Assembly: GCA_020848055.1 (NCBI GenBank)
Contig: JADLBB010000258.1
Coordinates: forward strand, 1 to 14,341
Reading direction: 5' to 3'
Source of the DNA: Chloroflexota bacterium
Lineage (GTDB): Bacteria > Chloroflexota > Limnocylindria > QHBO01
DNA length: 14,341 bases
The notes below the pieces were generated by a model that worked only from the letters and a program-made list of their open reading frames with translations, searched no databases and was not told where the DNA came from. Shown here one piece after another: positions 1 to 8,091 of the stretch; within the stretch, counting starts at the first letter, position 1; each line of letters starts with the position of its first letter. Both the position numbers and the translations under genes were made by a program.

Positions 1-730
1 GATCGGACTCGGCCAGGGCGTGGAGCGCGCCGATGTGAGCCGACGCGAGGTCCGAGACGTGGATGTAATCACGTAGCGCCGTTCCGTCCGGTGTCGGATA
101 GTCCGTTCCGAGCACCTGCACCGGCGGTCCCTGCCGGGCGGCCGCGCGGAGTACCAGCGGGATCAGGTTGGTGGCGTGCTCCCAGCGCTCGCCGAGGGTG
201 CCGTCCGGATGGGCGCCGGCCGCGTTGAAGTAGCGCAACGAGGCGTACCGCAGTCCGCGATGGCGATGTGCCCAGTCGAGGACCTGCTCGACCATGCGCT
301 TGGACTCGCCGTAAGGATTGATCGGATGGAGGGGGGCTTCCTCGGTGACCGGCAGCCGCTCGGCAGCGCCGTAGACCGCGGCCGACGACGAGAACACGAG
401 CTGATCCACGCCCGCGCGTTCCATGGCTCGCAGCAGGGTGACCGTGCGGCCCACGTTGTGCTCGAAGTAGGCCAACGGGTCTCGGATCGACTCATCCACC
501 GACTTGAGCGCGGCCAGGTGCACGACCGCGTGGTACCGGCGCTCGGCAAACAACTCGTCCAGCGTCGCCGCGTCACCGACATCGGCGACGACCAGGCGCG
601 CTGGCGCGACGGCCTCGCGACGCCCGGTCGCCAGGTTGTCAACGACCACCACGTCGTGGCCGTCTCTGACGAGCTGGCGGACGACGTGTGAGCCGATGTA
701 GCCGGCGCCACCGGTCACCAGGACCCGCAT
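1..730 (-). CDS. galE: UDP-glucose 4-epimerase, N-terminal 243 codons (cut by window edge)
   Basis: Extended short-chain dehydrogenase that interconverts UDP-glucose and UDP-galactose with bound NAD in the cytoplasm. The protein begins MRVLVTGGAGYIGSH, the Rossmann NAD-binding glycine motif. It then shows HLAALKSVDES, the SSSAAVYG segment (catalytic Ser at about residue 116) and NPYGESK (Tyr140, Lys144), followed by LRYFNAAGA, which is typical of GalE. The family is about 330 residues, so roughly the last 85-90 lie beyond the left edge. The ATG at 730 is preceded by a purine-rich Shine-Dalgarno stretch (GGGAGAGGGG). It starts 18 bp after the stop of the polymerase/ligase gene and is probably the distal gene of the same transcript. 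Its likely job is to supply UDP-Gal for the surface glycan. Identity is firm; exact sugar specificity (Glc/Gal versus GlcNAc/GalNAc) cannot be read from this part. Confidence 0.93.
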   Translation of the reverse strand, partial: MRVLVTGGAGYIGSHVVRQLVRDGHDVVVVDNLATGRREAVAPARLVVADVGDAATLDELFAERRYHAVVHLAALKSVDESIRDPLAYFEHNVGRTVTLLRAMERAGVDQLVFSSSAAVYGAAERLPVTEEAPLHPINPYGESKRMVEQVLDWAHRHRGLRYASLRYFNAAGAHPDGTLGERWEHATNLIPLVLRAAARQGPPVQVLGTDYPTPDGTALRDYIHVSDLASAHIGALHALAESD

Positions 731-748
731 CGCAACCCCCCTCTCCCG

Positions 749-2293
749 TCAGACGCCCTGTGGCATCGCCCGAACCGCACCGGCGACGTTCGCGGCGGCG
801 GATGCCGATTCCGGACCGTCCGTGCGTGCCAAGATGACGCCGGCCGCGGTGGCGAGCGCGATCAGGAGCCACAGGTAACGCGCGTAGGCGAGATCAAGGA
901 ACATGCCGGCCAGCACGTAACCGAGCAGACCGAGGAACAGGCCCACCGCCAGCGACGCGTCGCCGGGCGCGCGCGGCCGCTGGCGGATCCGCAGCAGCGG
1001 TATGGCCGCGGCCAACAGCACGCCCAGGAAGGCCGCCGTTCCGAGCAGGCCACTCTCGGCCGCCATGCCGAGGAACAGGCTGTGGGCGGCGCGTTCTGTC
1101 CCGTGCAGGTCGACCACGGCGGCCCTGCGCGCGTACCGCTGGTAGTGAGCCGGGAACTCCCCCGGACCGAGTCCGAGCAGCGGGCGCTCCAGGATCGCGG
1201 CGATGGCCGCGGCGTTCTCGCCAGCCCGGCCCTGCAATGCGCGGTCCGGTGCGGCCGTGCCGAACCCGGTGGTCAGGCCGGTGGCGTCGCCGAGCGTGGC
1301 GATCCGGGTCAGGTAGGCCGGGAAGATGGCGAGCAGCAGTGCCCCACCCAGGGCCGAGGCGAGCACCAGCCGGATGGGCAGAATCCGCATTATCAGCCCG
1401 ATGGCGATGAGGCACGCGACGGCGACGGCGGCTCCTCGTGAGAAGGTCAGGACCATCCCGGCGCCGATCAGCATGGTGCCCGCTATGAGGGCCAGCTGCC
1501 TCCATCGTCGCCGAGTCGTGAGGGCCAGGGCGGCGCCGATCGGGATCACCATCAGCATGACCTGGGCGTAGTAGTTCTTCTCGCCCAGCTGCCCGCCCAG
1601 TCGCGGCTGGAGGGTGCCTCCGCTCAGCGAGTCTTCGTCGGTGACGAAGGAGTCGTCGCTGAGCTGCGCGAGACCGAAGTAGCGCGTGTAGTACGAGCCG
1701 GTTACCTGTTGGATCACCGACACGGTGCCGACCAGGGCAGCTGCTGCCACGAGCGCGACCAGTGCCAGCCTGAGTGACTCGCGCGTGCGAATGGCATTGA
1801 TCAACAGCAGCGTCAGGAGCAGCCCTTCGACCGCCGTGGTGCCGACGTTGGCGATGGCCGATGCGGCATCATCGGCGACCAGCACGCCGATCAGGCGGAT
1901 GAGCATGAACGCCAGCATCGCCCACAGCACCGGTGGGAACACCAGGGGCCGGCCCTCGGTGAACAGGGCACGCCAGACCGGCACCACCAGCAGCAACGGC
2001 AGTGCCAGCCCCACCAGTGACGGCGCGCCATACAGGTTGACCGCGTTGCCTGCAAGGTTGGTGAACACCACCCCGATGACGAGCGGTGTGGCCAGCCACG
2101 GGTAGAGGATCACGATGATCAGCCCGAGCGTGGCCACCACGGCCATCATGAGGAGGAACCCCTCGCGCGCCATGGGGACGAGGAGCATCAGCCCGGCTGC
2201 GGCCAGGGCTGCGATCAGCAGCGCCAGTGCGAACGGCCCCGCGCGTCGAATCTCGCTCCCCGTTGGCGATAGCGCGGCCTGGGCCGAGGTCAT
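749..2293 (-). CDS. O-antigen ligase / Wzy-type polymerase family membrane protein
   Basis: A 514-aa polytopic inner-membrane protein with about 11-13 hydrophobic segments and a large extracytoplasmic loop near residues 330-405. The loop and flanking helices carry family features of the O-antigen ligase/polymerase superfamily: GEKNYYAQ around 237-244, TFSRG at 283-287, RPLLGLGPGEF at 370-380, and AHSLFLGMAAESGLLGT near 403-419, with the His-Ser and Glu-x-Gly positions. Members use undecaprenyl-PP-linked oligosaccharide to polymerise repeat units (Wzy) or transfer glycan to an acceptor (WaaL and relatives). In this locus, beside a flippase and a Wzz-type protein, polymerase is the more economical reading, but sequence alone does not separate the two. 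The ATG at 2293 lies 6 bp after the stop of the Wzz-like gene, and a GGAG about 10 nt upstream sits inside that gene's end. Confidence 0.85.
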   Translation of the reverse strand: MTSAQAALSPTGSEIRRAGPFALALLIAALAAAGLMLLVPMAREGFLLMMAVVATLGLIIVILYPWLATPLVIGVVFTNLAGNAVNLYGAPSLVGLALPLLLVVPVWRALFTEGRPLVFPPVLWAMLAFMLIRLIGVLVADDAASAIANVGTTAVEGLLLTLLLINAIRTRESLRLALVALVAAAALVGTVSVIQQVTGSYYTRYFGLAQLSDDSFVTDEDSLSGGTLQPRLGGQLGEKNYYAQVMLMVIPIGAALALTTRRRWRQLALIAGTMLIGAGMVLTFSRGAAVAVACLIAIGLIMRILPIRLVLASALGGALLLAIFPAYLTRIATLGDATGLTTGFGTAAPDRALQGRAGENAAAIAAILERPLLGLGPGEFPAHYQRYARRAAVVDLHGTERAAHSLFLGMAAESGLLGTAAFLGVLLAAAIPLLRIRQRPRAPGDASLAVGLFLGLLGYVLAGMFLDLAYARYLWLLIALATAAGVILARTDGPESASAAANVAGAVRAMPQGV

Positions 2294-2299
2294 CGGCTA

Positions 2300-3541
2300 T
2301 CAGCTCCGGCCCGAGGTGGTCGAGCTCAGCGGACGTGCGGCCTCCTTGCTCACCTGACCGCGCCGGCGGCTCCGGGCTGGCTTGAGCGCCACGATCCCAC
2401 CGATCGAGCCACTGGCGGCGCGGATGGCCTCGGTCGCGTAGCGGACCGACGCCCGTGTCTGGCCGGTCAACGGCGCCGCGACGATGGTGGTGTCCGTCGC
2501 CCCGGCCCAGATGAGCGCTGCCGGCGACTGGCCGAGTGCCGGAGGACAGACCAGCACCACGTCGCTTCCCTGTCCGGCTCTGTCGACCGTCGCCCTGGCC
2601 ACGGCTGGATCGAGCATGGGGTTGGCGCCCGTGTCCGCCAGGCGCACCCGGGGTCCGATCGATGCGAGGATGCTGCGATCGAAGCGCGACCCGTCACCGA
2701 CGAGCGTCACACTGCGACCGAACTCGGTGACGGCAGCTGTGAGCAGCGTGGCCAGTTCCGGCCCATCCTCGCCTTCGAGCGGCGCGAGGAGCGCCGTTCG
2801 CCGCTGGTCCTCACCCGTCAGCAGGATCGCACTGGCCACGTGACGCAGGATGATTCGACGCTTCTGCTCGCGCTTGGGCGATCGCGGGTCGAGATCGACG
2901 GTCCCGAGCAGCGCGCCGCCCGCCAGGTATGCCAGCTCCTCGCCGTCGCGCACGCGATCACCGAAGTACTCCGATGCGACTGCCAGCAGCACGGCACCGA
3001 TCGCTCCGGCCAGGCCCGCGGCCAGGACCAGGATGGTCAGCGGCGGGCCGCTCGTCTCGGTGGGCGGCTCGGCGCGGTCGATGATCGTGACCTCGCCGCC
3101 GAGGGTGTCTTCGCCGCCCTTGTTGGCTGCCACCACCAGCTGATCGGCGAGGAAGTTGGCCAGATCGGCTGCACGCACCGGGTCGTTCTGCTGAGCGAGG
3201 ATCACCACGAAGCGCGTCTGGGTACTGCCGCTGACCTGGACGCGGTCCTCGCGCAACTTCTCGGTCGTGTCCGTGAGGCCAAGCTGTTCCACGGCCCCGC
3301 TCAGGAACGTCTCGCTCAACACGAGCTCGGCGTACGTCCGCGCAAGGTTGCCCGCCGCATTCTGGGCATCCTGGCTGGCGTTGACCGGCCCGACCAGCAA
3401 CTGCGCGCGCGCCTCGTAGCGCGGCGGGAGCGCCATGGACAGTGCCACGCCGACCAGGCTGGCCATGATGGTCGACGCCAGCAGGGTCGGCCACCAGCGC
3501 CTGAGGGCCGGCAGGTAGCCACGCAGTTCGGTCTGTTGCAT
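2300..3541 (-). CDS. Wzz-type polysaccharide co-polymerase with degenerate BY-kinase-like domain
   Basis: A 413-aa membrane protein. The N-terminus is a Wzz/chain-length-determinant module: TM1 at about 19-38, followed by PPRYEARAQLLVG, an extracytoplasmic segment to about 165, and TM2 at about 167-190. The cytoplasmic remainder (about 200-390) aligns by eye with the P-loop fold of tyrosine autokinases (BY-kinases), in the order Walker A, A' and B. Its motifs are broken: the P-loop position reads PLEGEDGPE (253-262) with no Lys or Ser/Thr, A' reads VTLVGDG (278-284), and Walker B reads DVVLVCPP (327-334). The C-terminal tail is basic and has no tyrosine cluster. I infer a regulator of chain length or export that does not phosphorylate. 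The ATG at 3541 has a good AAAGGA ribosome-binding site 6 nt upstream. It lies 45 bp after the deacetylase stop. Confidence 0.85.
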   Translation of the reverse strand: MQQTELRGYLPALRRWWPTLLASTIMASLVGVALSMALPPRYEARAQLLVGPVNASQDAQNAAGNLARTYAELVLSETFLSGAVEQLGLTDTTEKLREDRVQVSGSTQTRFVVILAQQNDPVRAADLANFLADQLVVAANKGGEDTLGGEVTIIDRAEPPTETSGPPLTILVLAAGLAGAIGAVLLAVASEYFGDRVRDGEELAYLAGGALLGTVDLDPRSPKREQKRRIILRHVASAILLTGEDQRRTALLAPLEGEDGPELATLLTAAVTEFGRSVTLVGDGSRFDRSILASIGPRVRLADTGANPMLDPAVARATVDRAGQGSDVVLVCPPALGQSPAALIWAGATDTTIVAAPLTGQTRASVRYATEAIRAASGSIGGIVALKPARSRRRGQVSKEAARPLSSTTSGRS

Positions 3542-3586
3542 TTTGGGTCCTTTCAGGCGAAGTGTTGCGGCACGCGGTATCTCACG

Positions 3587-4621
3587 TCAATCGGTGGATG
3601 GTCCGGGTTCGTCGCTCCCGAGCGGCCGTGCCGATCGCGGCAGCAGCAGGGTCTGAAGGCCTATGAGGCGAGCATTGGAGTTGTGACCGACGTTGATGCG
3701 AGGCAGCCGGTACCAGTCGGGGCGTCTGGGGTCTATCACGCCGCGCCGCGTCGTGAAGGCGAGCTCGAAGCCGGCCGTGGCCACGGCGTCGGCCGTCGCC
3801 TGCGAATGGTAGCCGGTCGGGTAGGCAAAGGCCCGTGGCGACGATCCGAGATGCTCAGTCAGCAGCCGCCGGCACGTGTCCAGGTCGTCTGCCAACGCCC
3901 CTGGGCTCATGCGGTCGAGGCGATGATGGCGGTGCGAGTGACCTCCAATCGAGACGCCGGCACGTGCCAGTTCGGTGATCTCGTCCCAGCCGAGCGCTTC
4001 GTGCGGCCCGTCCGACACATCGAGCCGTGCGCCGAGGTCCGCCACCACGCGCTCGGACTCCGCGGTGTCGAGGTCCTGGAGGGCGTCGTGAATCACCCGA
4101 TATGCGGCCAGGCGGTCCGCATCGGTCCGGAGAGAAAGCGGCGCGCCGCCCCACGGGACCTGATCGGCCCCGGTCGTGCGAAGGGTGTGCATCAGCTGAT
4201 CCCACCAGAATGGCTGCCCTGCCTCGAGCATGGCCGTTGCGACGAACACGGTGACCGGGACGCGGGCGCGCTGAATCACCGGCCAGGCGACATCGAGGAA
4301 GTCGCGATACGCGTCATCGAAGGTGACCAGCACCAGGGGCCGTCGGGCGCGGGTGCGTCCGCCCTGGCGCAGGTCAAGCATGTCGTCGAGCTCGATCAGG
4401 GTGAATCGACGGCGCGCGTGGGCGAGATGGTCCGCGAAGTCTGCGACCAGGGCGCTGAGAAGTCCGGGGCTCATCTCGCTCGCGGCGGAAGGCGAGGCGG
4501 CGATGCGGTGGTAAGTCAGGACCGCGAGGCGATCACGGCCCGTCAACGGTGCGAGGCCGTGCAGCAGCGAGCCGACCGGTCCGCGACCGATCGACAGTGC
4601 CAGCCTCCGCATCGGCTTCAT
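3587..4621 (-). CDS. Polysaccharide deacetylase (NodB homology domain)
   Basis: A 344-aa carbohydrate esterase family 4 type protein that removes N- or O-acetyl groups from a glycan in a metal-dependent reaction. Visible NodB motifs in order are YHRI (37-40), VTFDDAY with the Asp pair at 102-103, the metal-binding GGHSHRHH (His228 and His232), and RAFAYPTG near 263-270. No convincing signal peptide or membrane anchor is present, so it may act on the cytoplasmic side or be exported otherwise. The open frame runs far upstream, but only as the antisense-like shadow of the flippase gene. The ATG at 4621 overlaps the flippase stop as ATGA, the classic translational-coupling arrangement, and fixes the start. 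It probably tailors the repeat unit made by this locus. The substrate is not predictable from sequence. Confidence 0.9.
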   Translation of the reverse strand: MKPMRRLALSIGRGPVGSLLHGLAPLTGRDRLAVLTYHRIAASPSAASEMSPGLLSALVADFADHLAHARRRFTLIELDDMLDLRQGGRTRARRPLVLVTFDDAYRDFLDVAWPVIQRARVPVTVFVATAMLEAGQPFWWDQLMHTLRTTGADQVPWGGAPLSLRTDADRLAAYRVIHDALQDLDTAESERVVADLGARLDVSDGPHEALGWDEITELARAGVSIGGHSHRHHRLDRMSPGALADDLDTCRRLLTEHLGSSPRAFAYPTGYHSQATADAVATAGFELAFTTRRGVIDPRRPDWYRLPRINVGHNSNARLIGLQTLLLPRSARPLGSDEPGPSTD

Positions 4622-6207
4622 CTGGGTATCCTCATGCTCTCGCTGCTCGCCTCTTCGGCGGCGATGGTCGCAACCGCCGGGTGTCCCAGCACCAGCCGCG
4701 CGCCCGGGATGCGCAGCACTTCGGGGAACGTCTGGTCGACCGCCAAGACTCCCGAGAACAGCCTGAAGGTCAATAGGACCATCGCCCCGGCGATCGCGAA
4801 GGCAACTATGAGCGGTGGGTTGAGGAACTCCTGAATGGCCAGCAGCGTCAGCGCTGCGGCCGCCACCGTCAGCGTGAGCCCCAGGTTGGCCATGCTCACC
4901 CGGCTGACGGCGGTCCGCCCCAGCCCGAGCAGCTCGTAGCCGCGTTGCAGGACCACCGCGATGGCGGTCGCCAGCGCCGCTCCGAGCGGGCCGAGCGGTG
5001 GAACGAGCAGCAGCAGCAACGCGATGCTCACGACGGCCATCATCACGTTGCCGATCACGATGTAGCGAATCCGTCCAGCAGCCACGAGCACGAGCTGCGC
5101 CGGGCCCAGCGCGGTCGCCACGAACGCGCCGGTTGCCAGGGTGGCCAGCACGATGGCGGAGGACTCGTACTGCTGCCCCGCAAGTATGACGGTCGTCGTC
5201 GGGGCAAACGAGAAGGTCAAGAGGAAGACCGGCATGGTGAGCGCGATCTGCCATGCCGCGGTGCGCCAGTAGACCGCGTTCAACTCGGCGCCGCCGCCGC
5301 GCTCGATCAGGCGCGAGGCAAGGGGCAGGAACAACAGTGCGAAGCTGGCCGCCACCAGGTCGTTGACGTTGGCTGCCGGCTGGATGGCTCGCAGCTGGGC
5401 GACGGCGTGGAAGCCGTGGTTGGCCTGGACGATGACTGCGTCGAGCGAGTGGCGCGCAGCAAGCATGATCTCGGTCGTCAGCATCGGGACGGCCATGGAC
5501 AGCGCGTTCCATGGAATACTGATGCCCTCGGCCAGGTGCCTGGTCAGACCCATTTCGGCGAAGACGCGAACTACGAGCGGGAGGTAGACGCCGATGCCGA
5601 TGACGGTCGCCAGCACCATCCCCAGGGCGAGCCACTGCACGCTGGCGCCGATGCCGACCAGGCTCGCCACGATCGCCACCTTCACGAGCGGTCCGATGAT
5701 GTGCTTGCGGAAGAAGATCGCCTTGGGCTGGTTGAAGGCGGCCATGAGCATCTCGAACAGGAAGTAGTCGAGCGCCTCGAGCGGAATGAGGAGGGTGAGG
5801 ATGATGACCAGCGAACGTCCGGGCTCGTCGGCGAAGACAGGATGCCCGACCGCCGTTGCGGCCAGCAGCACCATCCACAGGCCGAGGCCCAGCACGAGGA
5901 TGGCTCCGGCCTGGAGGACGATTGCGCCGAACAGGCGACGGTAGTCCTCGCGCTCGTGGTACTGCGGCACGAGGCTCGGCAGCACCCGGTGCAGGCCAAG
6001 CGTGGAGAGGTTGCGCGCCACCCAGGTGAGCGAAAGAATGTACGCTAGCGCCCCGAAATCGGCCACCGGCAGGTAGCGGATGATGAGGATCTGGGTGATG
6101 AAGTTGACGCAGATGGCGAATGCCTGGCCGGTCAGCAGCAGTGAACTGCCCCTGACCTGGGCTACCCCATGCCCTTCGCCGGGCGTGTCGCCGACCGGCT
6201 CCGTCAT
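4618..6207 (-). CDS. Wzx-type polysaccharide flippase (MOP superfamily)
   Basis: A 529-aa integral membrane protein with about 12-14 hydrophobic helices spread over nearly its full length. It has the pattern of the polysaccharide biosynthesis/MviN-like MOP exporter superfamily. An N-terminal GSSLLLTGQAFAICVNFITQ helix leads into RYLPVADFGALAYILS, the typical first two helices of Wzx/RfbX proteins, and PLGPLGAALAT occurs in the late helices. Its role would be to move undecaprenyl-PP-linked repeat units across the cytoplasmic membrane. I chose the ATG at 6207 (MTEPVGDT). An in-frame upstream ATG at 6330 would add a charged, low-complexity stretch lying inside the divergent gene. No Shine-Dalgarno is evident, and a GC hairpin ends directly at the start codon. 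The stop overlaps the deacetylase ATG. Confidence 0.88.
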   Translation of the reverse strand: MTEPVGDTPGEGHGVAQVRGSSLLLTGQAFAICVNFITQILIIRYLPVADFGALAYILSLTWVARNLSTLGLHRVLPSLVPQYHEREDYRRLFGAIVLQAGAILVLGLGLWMVLLAATAVGHPVFADEPGRSLVIILTLLIPLEALDYFLFEMLMAAFNQPKAIFFRKHIIGPLVKVAIVASLVGIGASVQWLALGMVLATVIGIGVYLPLVVRVFAEMGLTRHLAEGISIPWNALSMAVPMLTTEIMLAARHSLDAVIVQANHGFHAVAQLRAIQPAANVNDLVAASFALLFLPLASRLIERGGGAELNAVYWRTAAWQIALTMPVFLLTFSFAPTTTVILAGQQYESSAIVLATLATGAFVATALGPAQLVLVAAGRIRYIVIGNVMMAVVSIALLLLLVPPLGPLGAALATAIAVVLQRGYELLGLGRTAVSRVSMANLGLTLTVAAAALTLLAIQEFLNPPLIVAFAIAGAMVLLTFRLFSGVLAVDQTFPEVLRIPGARLVLGHPAVATIAAEEASSESMRIPR

Positions 6208-6228
6208 GGCGGGCACACCACGCCCGCC
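6208..6228 (-). promoter_or_regulatory. GC-rich inverted repeat abutting the flippase start codon
   Basis: Perfect 7-bp arms, GGCGGGC and GCCCGCC, are separated by 7 nt in the 54-bp gap between the divergent flippase and small membrane genes. In the minus-strand transcript the hairpin would end directly against the flippase AUG, and no Shine-Dalgarno sequence lies between them. It could be an operator for the divergent pair or a structure that limits flippase translation. GC-rich DNA makes chance GC palindromes fairly common, so the assignment is tentative. Confidence 0.35.
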
Positions 6229-6261
6229 CGGGTCCTCCCAAACCGAACCGGGGACAACTGC

Positions 6262-6540
6262 GTGCGCGACCTCATCGCGCTGAGCATGCTGGTGCTCGGC
6301 TGCGTGGCGCTTGGGGTGGCGCACAGCCAACGGTCTTCGACCGGCCTGGCGGGAGTGGTGCGCATCCTGGCAGGAGTCGTGGTCGGGGCGTGTGCCGCCG
6401 TCGTGATCGTGTCGCTCGCCACCGACGTCATCCCCGACGACGAGGAGGATGTCCTGTTGGCGGTGACCCTCGTCATGGCCGGTGCCGCGGCAGCGGCCGG
6501 GTTGCTGTGGCGGCGGTTGCGGTCGACCGCGGACCGATGA
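6262..6540 (+). CDS. Small three-helix membrane protein, unknown function
   Basis: A 92-aa protein if read from the GTG at 6262, which follows a GGGGA about 7 nt upstream. Three hydrophobic helices are visible at about 4-20, 28-52 and 63-83. An acidic patch, DVIPDDEEDV, sits between the second and third helices, and the end is basic (WRRLRSTADR). I do not recognise a family. An in-frame ATG lies farther upstream at 6169, but it would place the start inside the divergent flippase gene. The stop overlaps the start of the following epimerase gene as ATGA, so the two are translationally coupled, and a membrane or partner role for that epimerase is an inference. Strong hydrophobic patterning and coupling argue that it is a real gene. 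Confidence 0.6.
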   Translation: MRDLIALSMLVLGCVALGVAHSQRSSTGLAGVVRILAGVVVGACAAVVIVSLATDVIPDDEEDVLLAVTLVMAGAAAAAGLLWRRLRSTADR

Positions 6541-7472
6541 GGATCGTGGTCACCGGCGCCGCCGGGTTCATCGGTTCGCACCTGGCCGAACGCCTCTTGG
6601 CGGATGGGCATGACGTGGTCGGACTGGACGCATTCACGCCGTACTATGACCGCACGCGCAAGGAGAGCAACCTGCGCGCCGCGATGGCATCCGAGCGCTT
6701 TGGGTTCGTGGAGCTGGACCTGCGCACCGACGACCTCGCACCCGCACTCGACGGCGCCGACTGCATCATCCATGAAGCGGCCATGCCCGGGCTCCCTCTC
6801 AGCTGGACCGATGTTGCCGGTTATGCCTCGTGCAACGTCGTGGGGACGGCCCGCCTGCTCGATGCCGCCGTGAGGGCCGAGGTCGGCCGCTTCGTCCACG
6901 TGTCCACCTCGTCGGTCTATGGTCGGACCGCCACCGGCGACGAGACGGCGCCCACCCGGCCGATCTCGCCCTACGGCATCACCAAGCTCGCTGCCGAGCA
7001 CCTGGTGGCCGCCTATCGGGAGGCGCATGGGCTTCCCGCGGTCGTGCTGCGCTACTTCTCCGTCTACGGCCCGAGACAGCGTCCGGATATGGCGTATCAC
7101 ATCTTCATCGAGCGCCTGCGGCGTGGTCAGCCGTTGGTCGTCTTCGGCGACGGGCGCCAGACGCGGTCGAGTACCTTCGTGGCCGACTGCGTGGATGGCA
7201 CGGTGCGGGCCATGCATCACGGCGTCGTGGGCGAGACGTACAACATCGGCGGGGCGGCCGTGCAGTCCGTGCTCGAGGTGGTCGACATGCTCGGCCAGCT
7301 GCTCGACGTCAGGCCCGCGATCGAGTTTGCGCCCGCTCGCATCGGTGACCAGCAGGACACGGTCGCCGACTATCACAGGGCGGCCGCGGCGTTCGGGTAC
7401 CGGCCAACCACGTTGCCCATCGACGGGCTGGCGGCACAGGTTCGCTGGCACCTCGACTCAATCGCCCCCTGA
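6537..7472 (+). CDS. NAD-dependent extended-SDR nucleotide-sugar epimerase/dehydratase
   Basis: A 311-aa extended SDR. The Rossmann motif TGAAGFIGSH is at residues 6-15. DAFTPYYD at 31-38 resembles the UDP-glucuronate/UDP-glucose 4-epimerase subgroup. The active site shows HVSTSSVYG (catalytic Ser/Thr position at about 124) and SPYGITK (Tyr146, Lys150). LRYFSVYGPRQRPDMA and the FVADCVDG region are typical of the sugar-nucleotide-binding half. Ugd in the same locus makes UDP-glucuronate, so a UDP-GlcA 4-epimerase yielding UDP-GalA is an attractive guess. UDP-Glc/Gal epimerase or another UDP-sugar modifier cannot be excluded. The ATG at 6537 overlaps the upstream stop (ATGA); the frame is open further upstream, but that part overlaps the small membrane gene. 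It converges on the sugar transferase with only 12 bp between stops. Confidence 0.87.
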   Translation: MRIVVTGAAGFIGSHLAERLLADGHDVVGLDAFTPYYDRTRKESNLRAAMASERFGFVELDLRTDDLAPALDGADCIIHEAAMPGLPLSWTDVAGYASCNVVGTARLLDAAVRAEVGRFVHVSTSSVYGRTATGDETAPTRPISPYGITKLAAEHLVAAYREAHGLPAVVLRYFSVYGPRQRPDMAYHIFIERLRRGQPLVVFGDGRQTRSSTFVADCVDGTVRAMHHGVVGETYNIGGAAVQSVLEVVDMLGQLLDVRPAIEFAPARIGDQQDTVADYHRAAAAFGYRPTTLPIDGLAAQVRWHLDSIAP

Positions 7473-7484
7473 GATGCGGCGCGC

Positions 7485-8090
7485 CTAGGTGCCAGATCGC
7501 CGCAGGATCTCCGTGAAGGTCTGGACGATCAGCTTCAGGTCGTTGAGCGGCGACATCGAGCGCACGTAGGCGATATCGAGGCGCAGGCGTTCATCAAACG
7601 TCGAGTTGCCACGCAACTCGATCTGCCAGCGGCCGGTGAGGCCGGGTCGCACGTCGAGGCGCTCGGTGTGCCATGACGAGTAGGTGTCGACCAGGAAGGA
7701 CGTCGGGCGCGGTCCGACCAGGGACATCTCGCCTCGCAGCACGTTGATGAGCTGGGGCAGCTCATCGAGGCTGGTTCGGCGCAGGAAGCGCCCCACGCGG
7801 GTGATGCGCGGATCATTCGGGATCTTGAAGTCCGGCGGCGGCAGGACATTGAGGTGCGCCAGGCTGGCCTTGAGCTCGGCCGCGTCGGGAACCATGGTGC
7901 GCAGCTTGTACAACCGAAAGGTTCGCCCGTGCTGTCCGGCGCGGGGCTGGGTGAAGAGCACGGGTCCCGGTGAATCGATCCAGATCACAATGCCCAGGAC
8001 CACGCCCAACGGGACCACGATCGGCAGGGCCAGGATGGTGAGGCCCAGGTCGAGGGCTCGCTTCCAAGCCGGGTACGGATTGCGATTCAT
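7485..8090 (-). CDS. Polyprenyl-phosphate sugar-1-phosphate transferase (short PglC/WbaP-C type)
   Basis: A 201-aa bacterial sugar transferase that starts repeat-unit synthesis by moving a sugar-1-phosphate from a UDP-sugar to undecaprenyl phosphate at the membrane. Hallmarks are KRALDL at 10-15, a single re-entrant hydrophobic helix at about 15-37, DSPGPVLFTQPRAG at 39-52, FRLYKLRTM at 58-66, RRTSLDELPQLINVL with the catalytic Asp-Glu (109-110), GEMSLVGPRP and RPGLTGRWQ. It is the minimal monotopic catalytic unit and lacks the extra four-helix and nucleotide-binding-like domains of long WbaP/WcaJ proteins. The upstream frame is open, but it belongs to the neighbouring gene's sequence. The ATG at 8090 starts 1 nt after that gene's stop, indicating translational coupling. 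Which sugar is transferred is not predictable. Confidence 0.93.
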   Translation of the reverse strand: MNRNPYPAWKRALDLGLTILALPIVVPLGVVLGIVIWIDSPGPVLFTQPRAGQHGRTFRLYKLRTMVPDAAELKASLAHLNVLPPPDFKIPNDPRITRVGRFLRRTSLDELPQLINVLRGEMSLVGPRPTSFLVDTYSSWHTERLDVRPGLTGRWQIELRGNSTFDERLRLDIAYVRSMSPLNDLKLIVQTFTEILRRSGT

Positions 8091-8091
8091 G

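Noticed and set aside
2840..4834. A 664-codon open frame on the plus strand
   Set aside because: It lies opposite the Wzz-like, deacetylase and flippase genes, has no family motif, and consists of Arg/Gly/His/Gln-rich sequence typical of the antisense of GC-rich genes.
4945..6048. A 367-codon open frame on the plus strand
   Set aside because: It is antisense to the flippase, with extremely His/Asp/Gln/Arg-rich composition that mirrors hydrophobic codons on the other strand.
4622..6241. N-terminal extension of the deacetylase frame upstream of 4621
   Set aside because: The extension is an out-of-frame reading of the flippase gene. The ATGA overlap and the NodB domain boundary place the start at 4621.
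7473..7487. GGCGCGCC palindrome between the convergent epimerase and sugar transferase genes, considered as a bidirectional terminator
   Set aside because: The stem is too short and no T-tract is present on either side; GC palindromes of this size are expected by chance.
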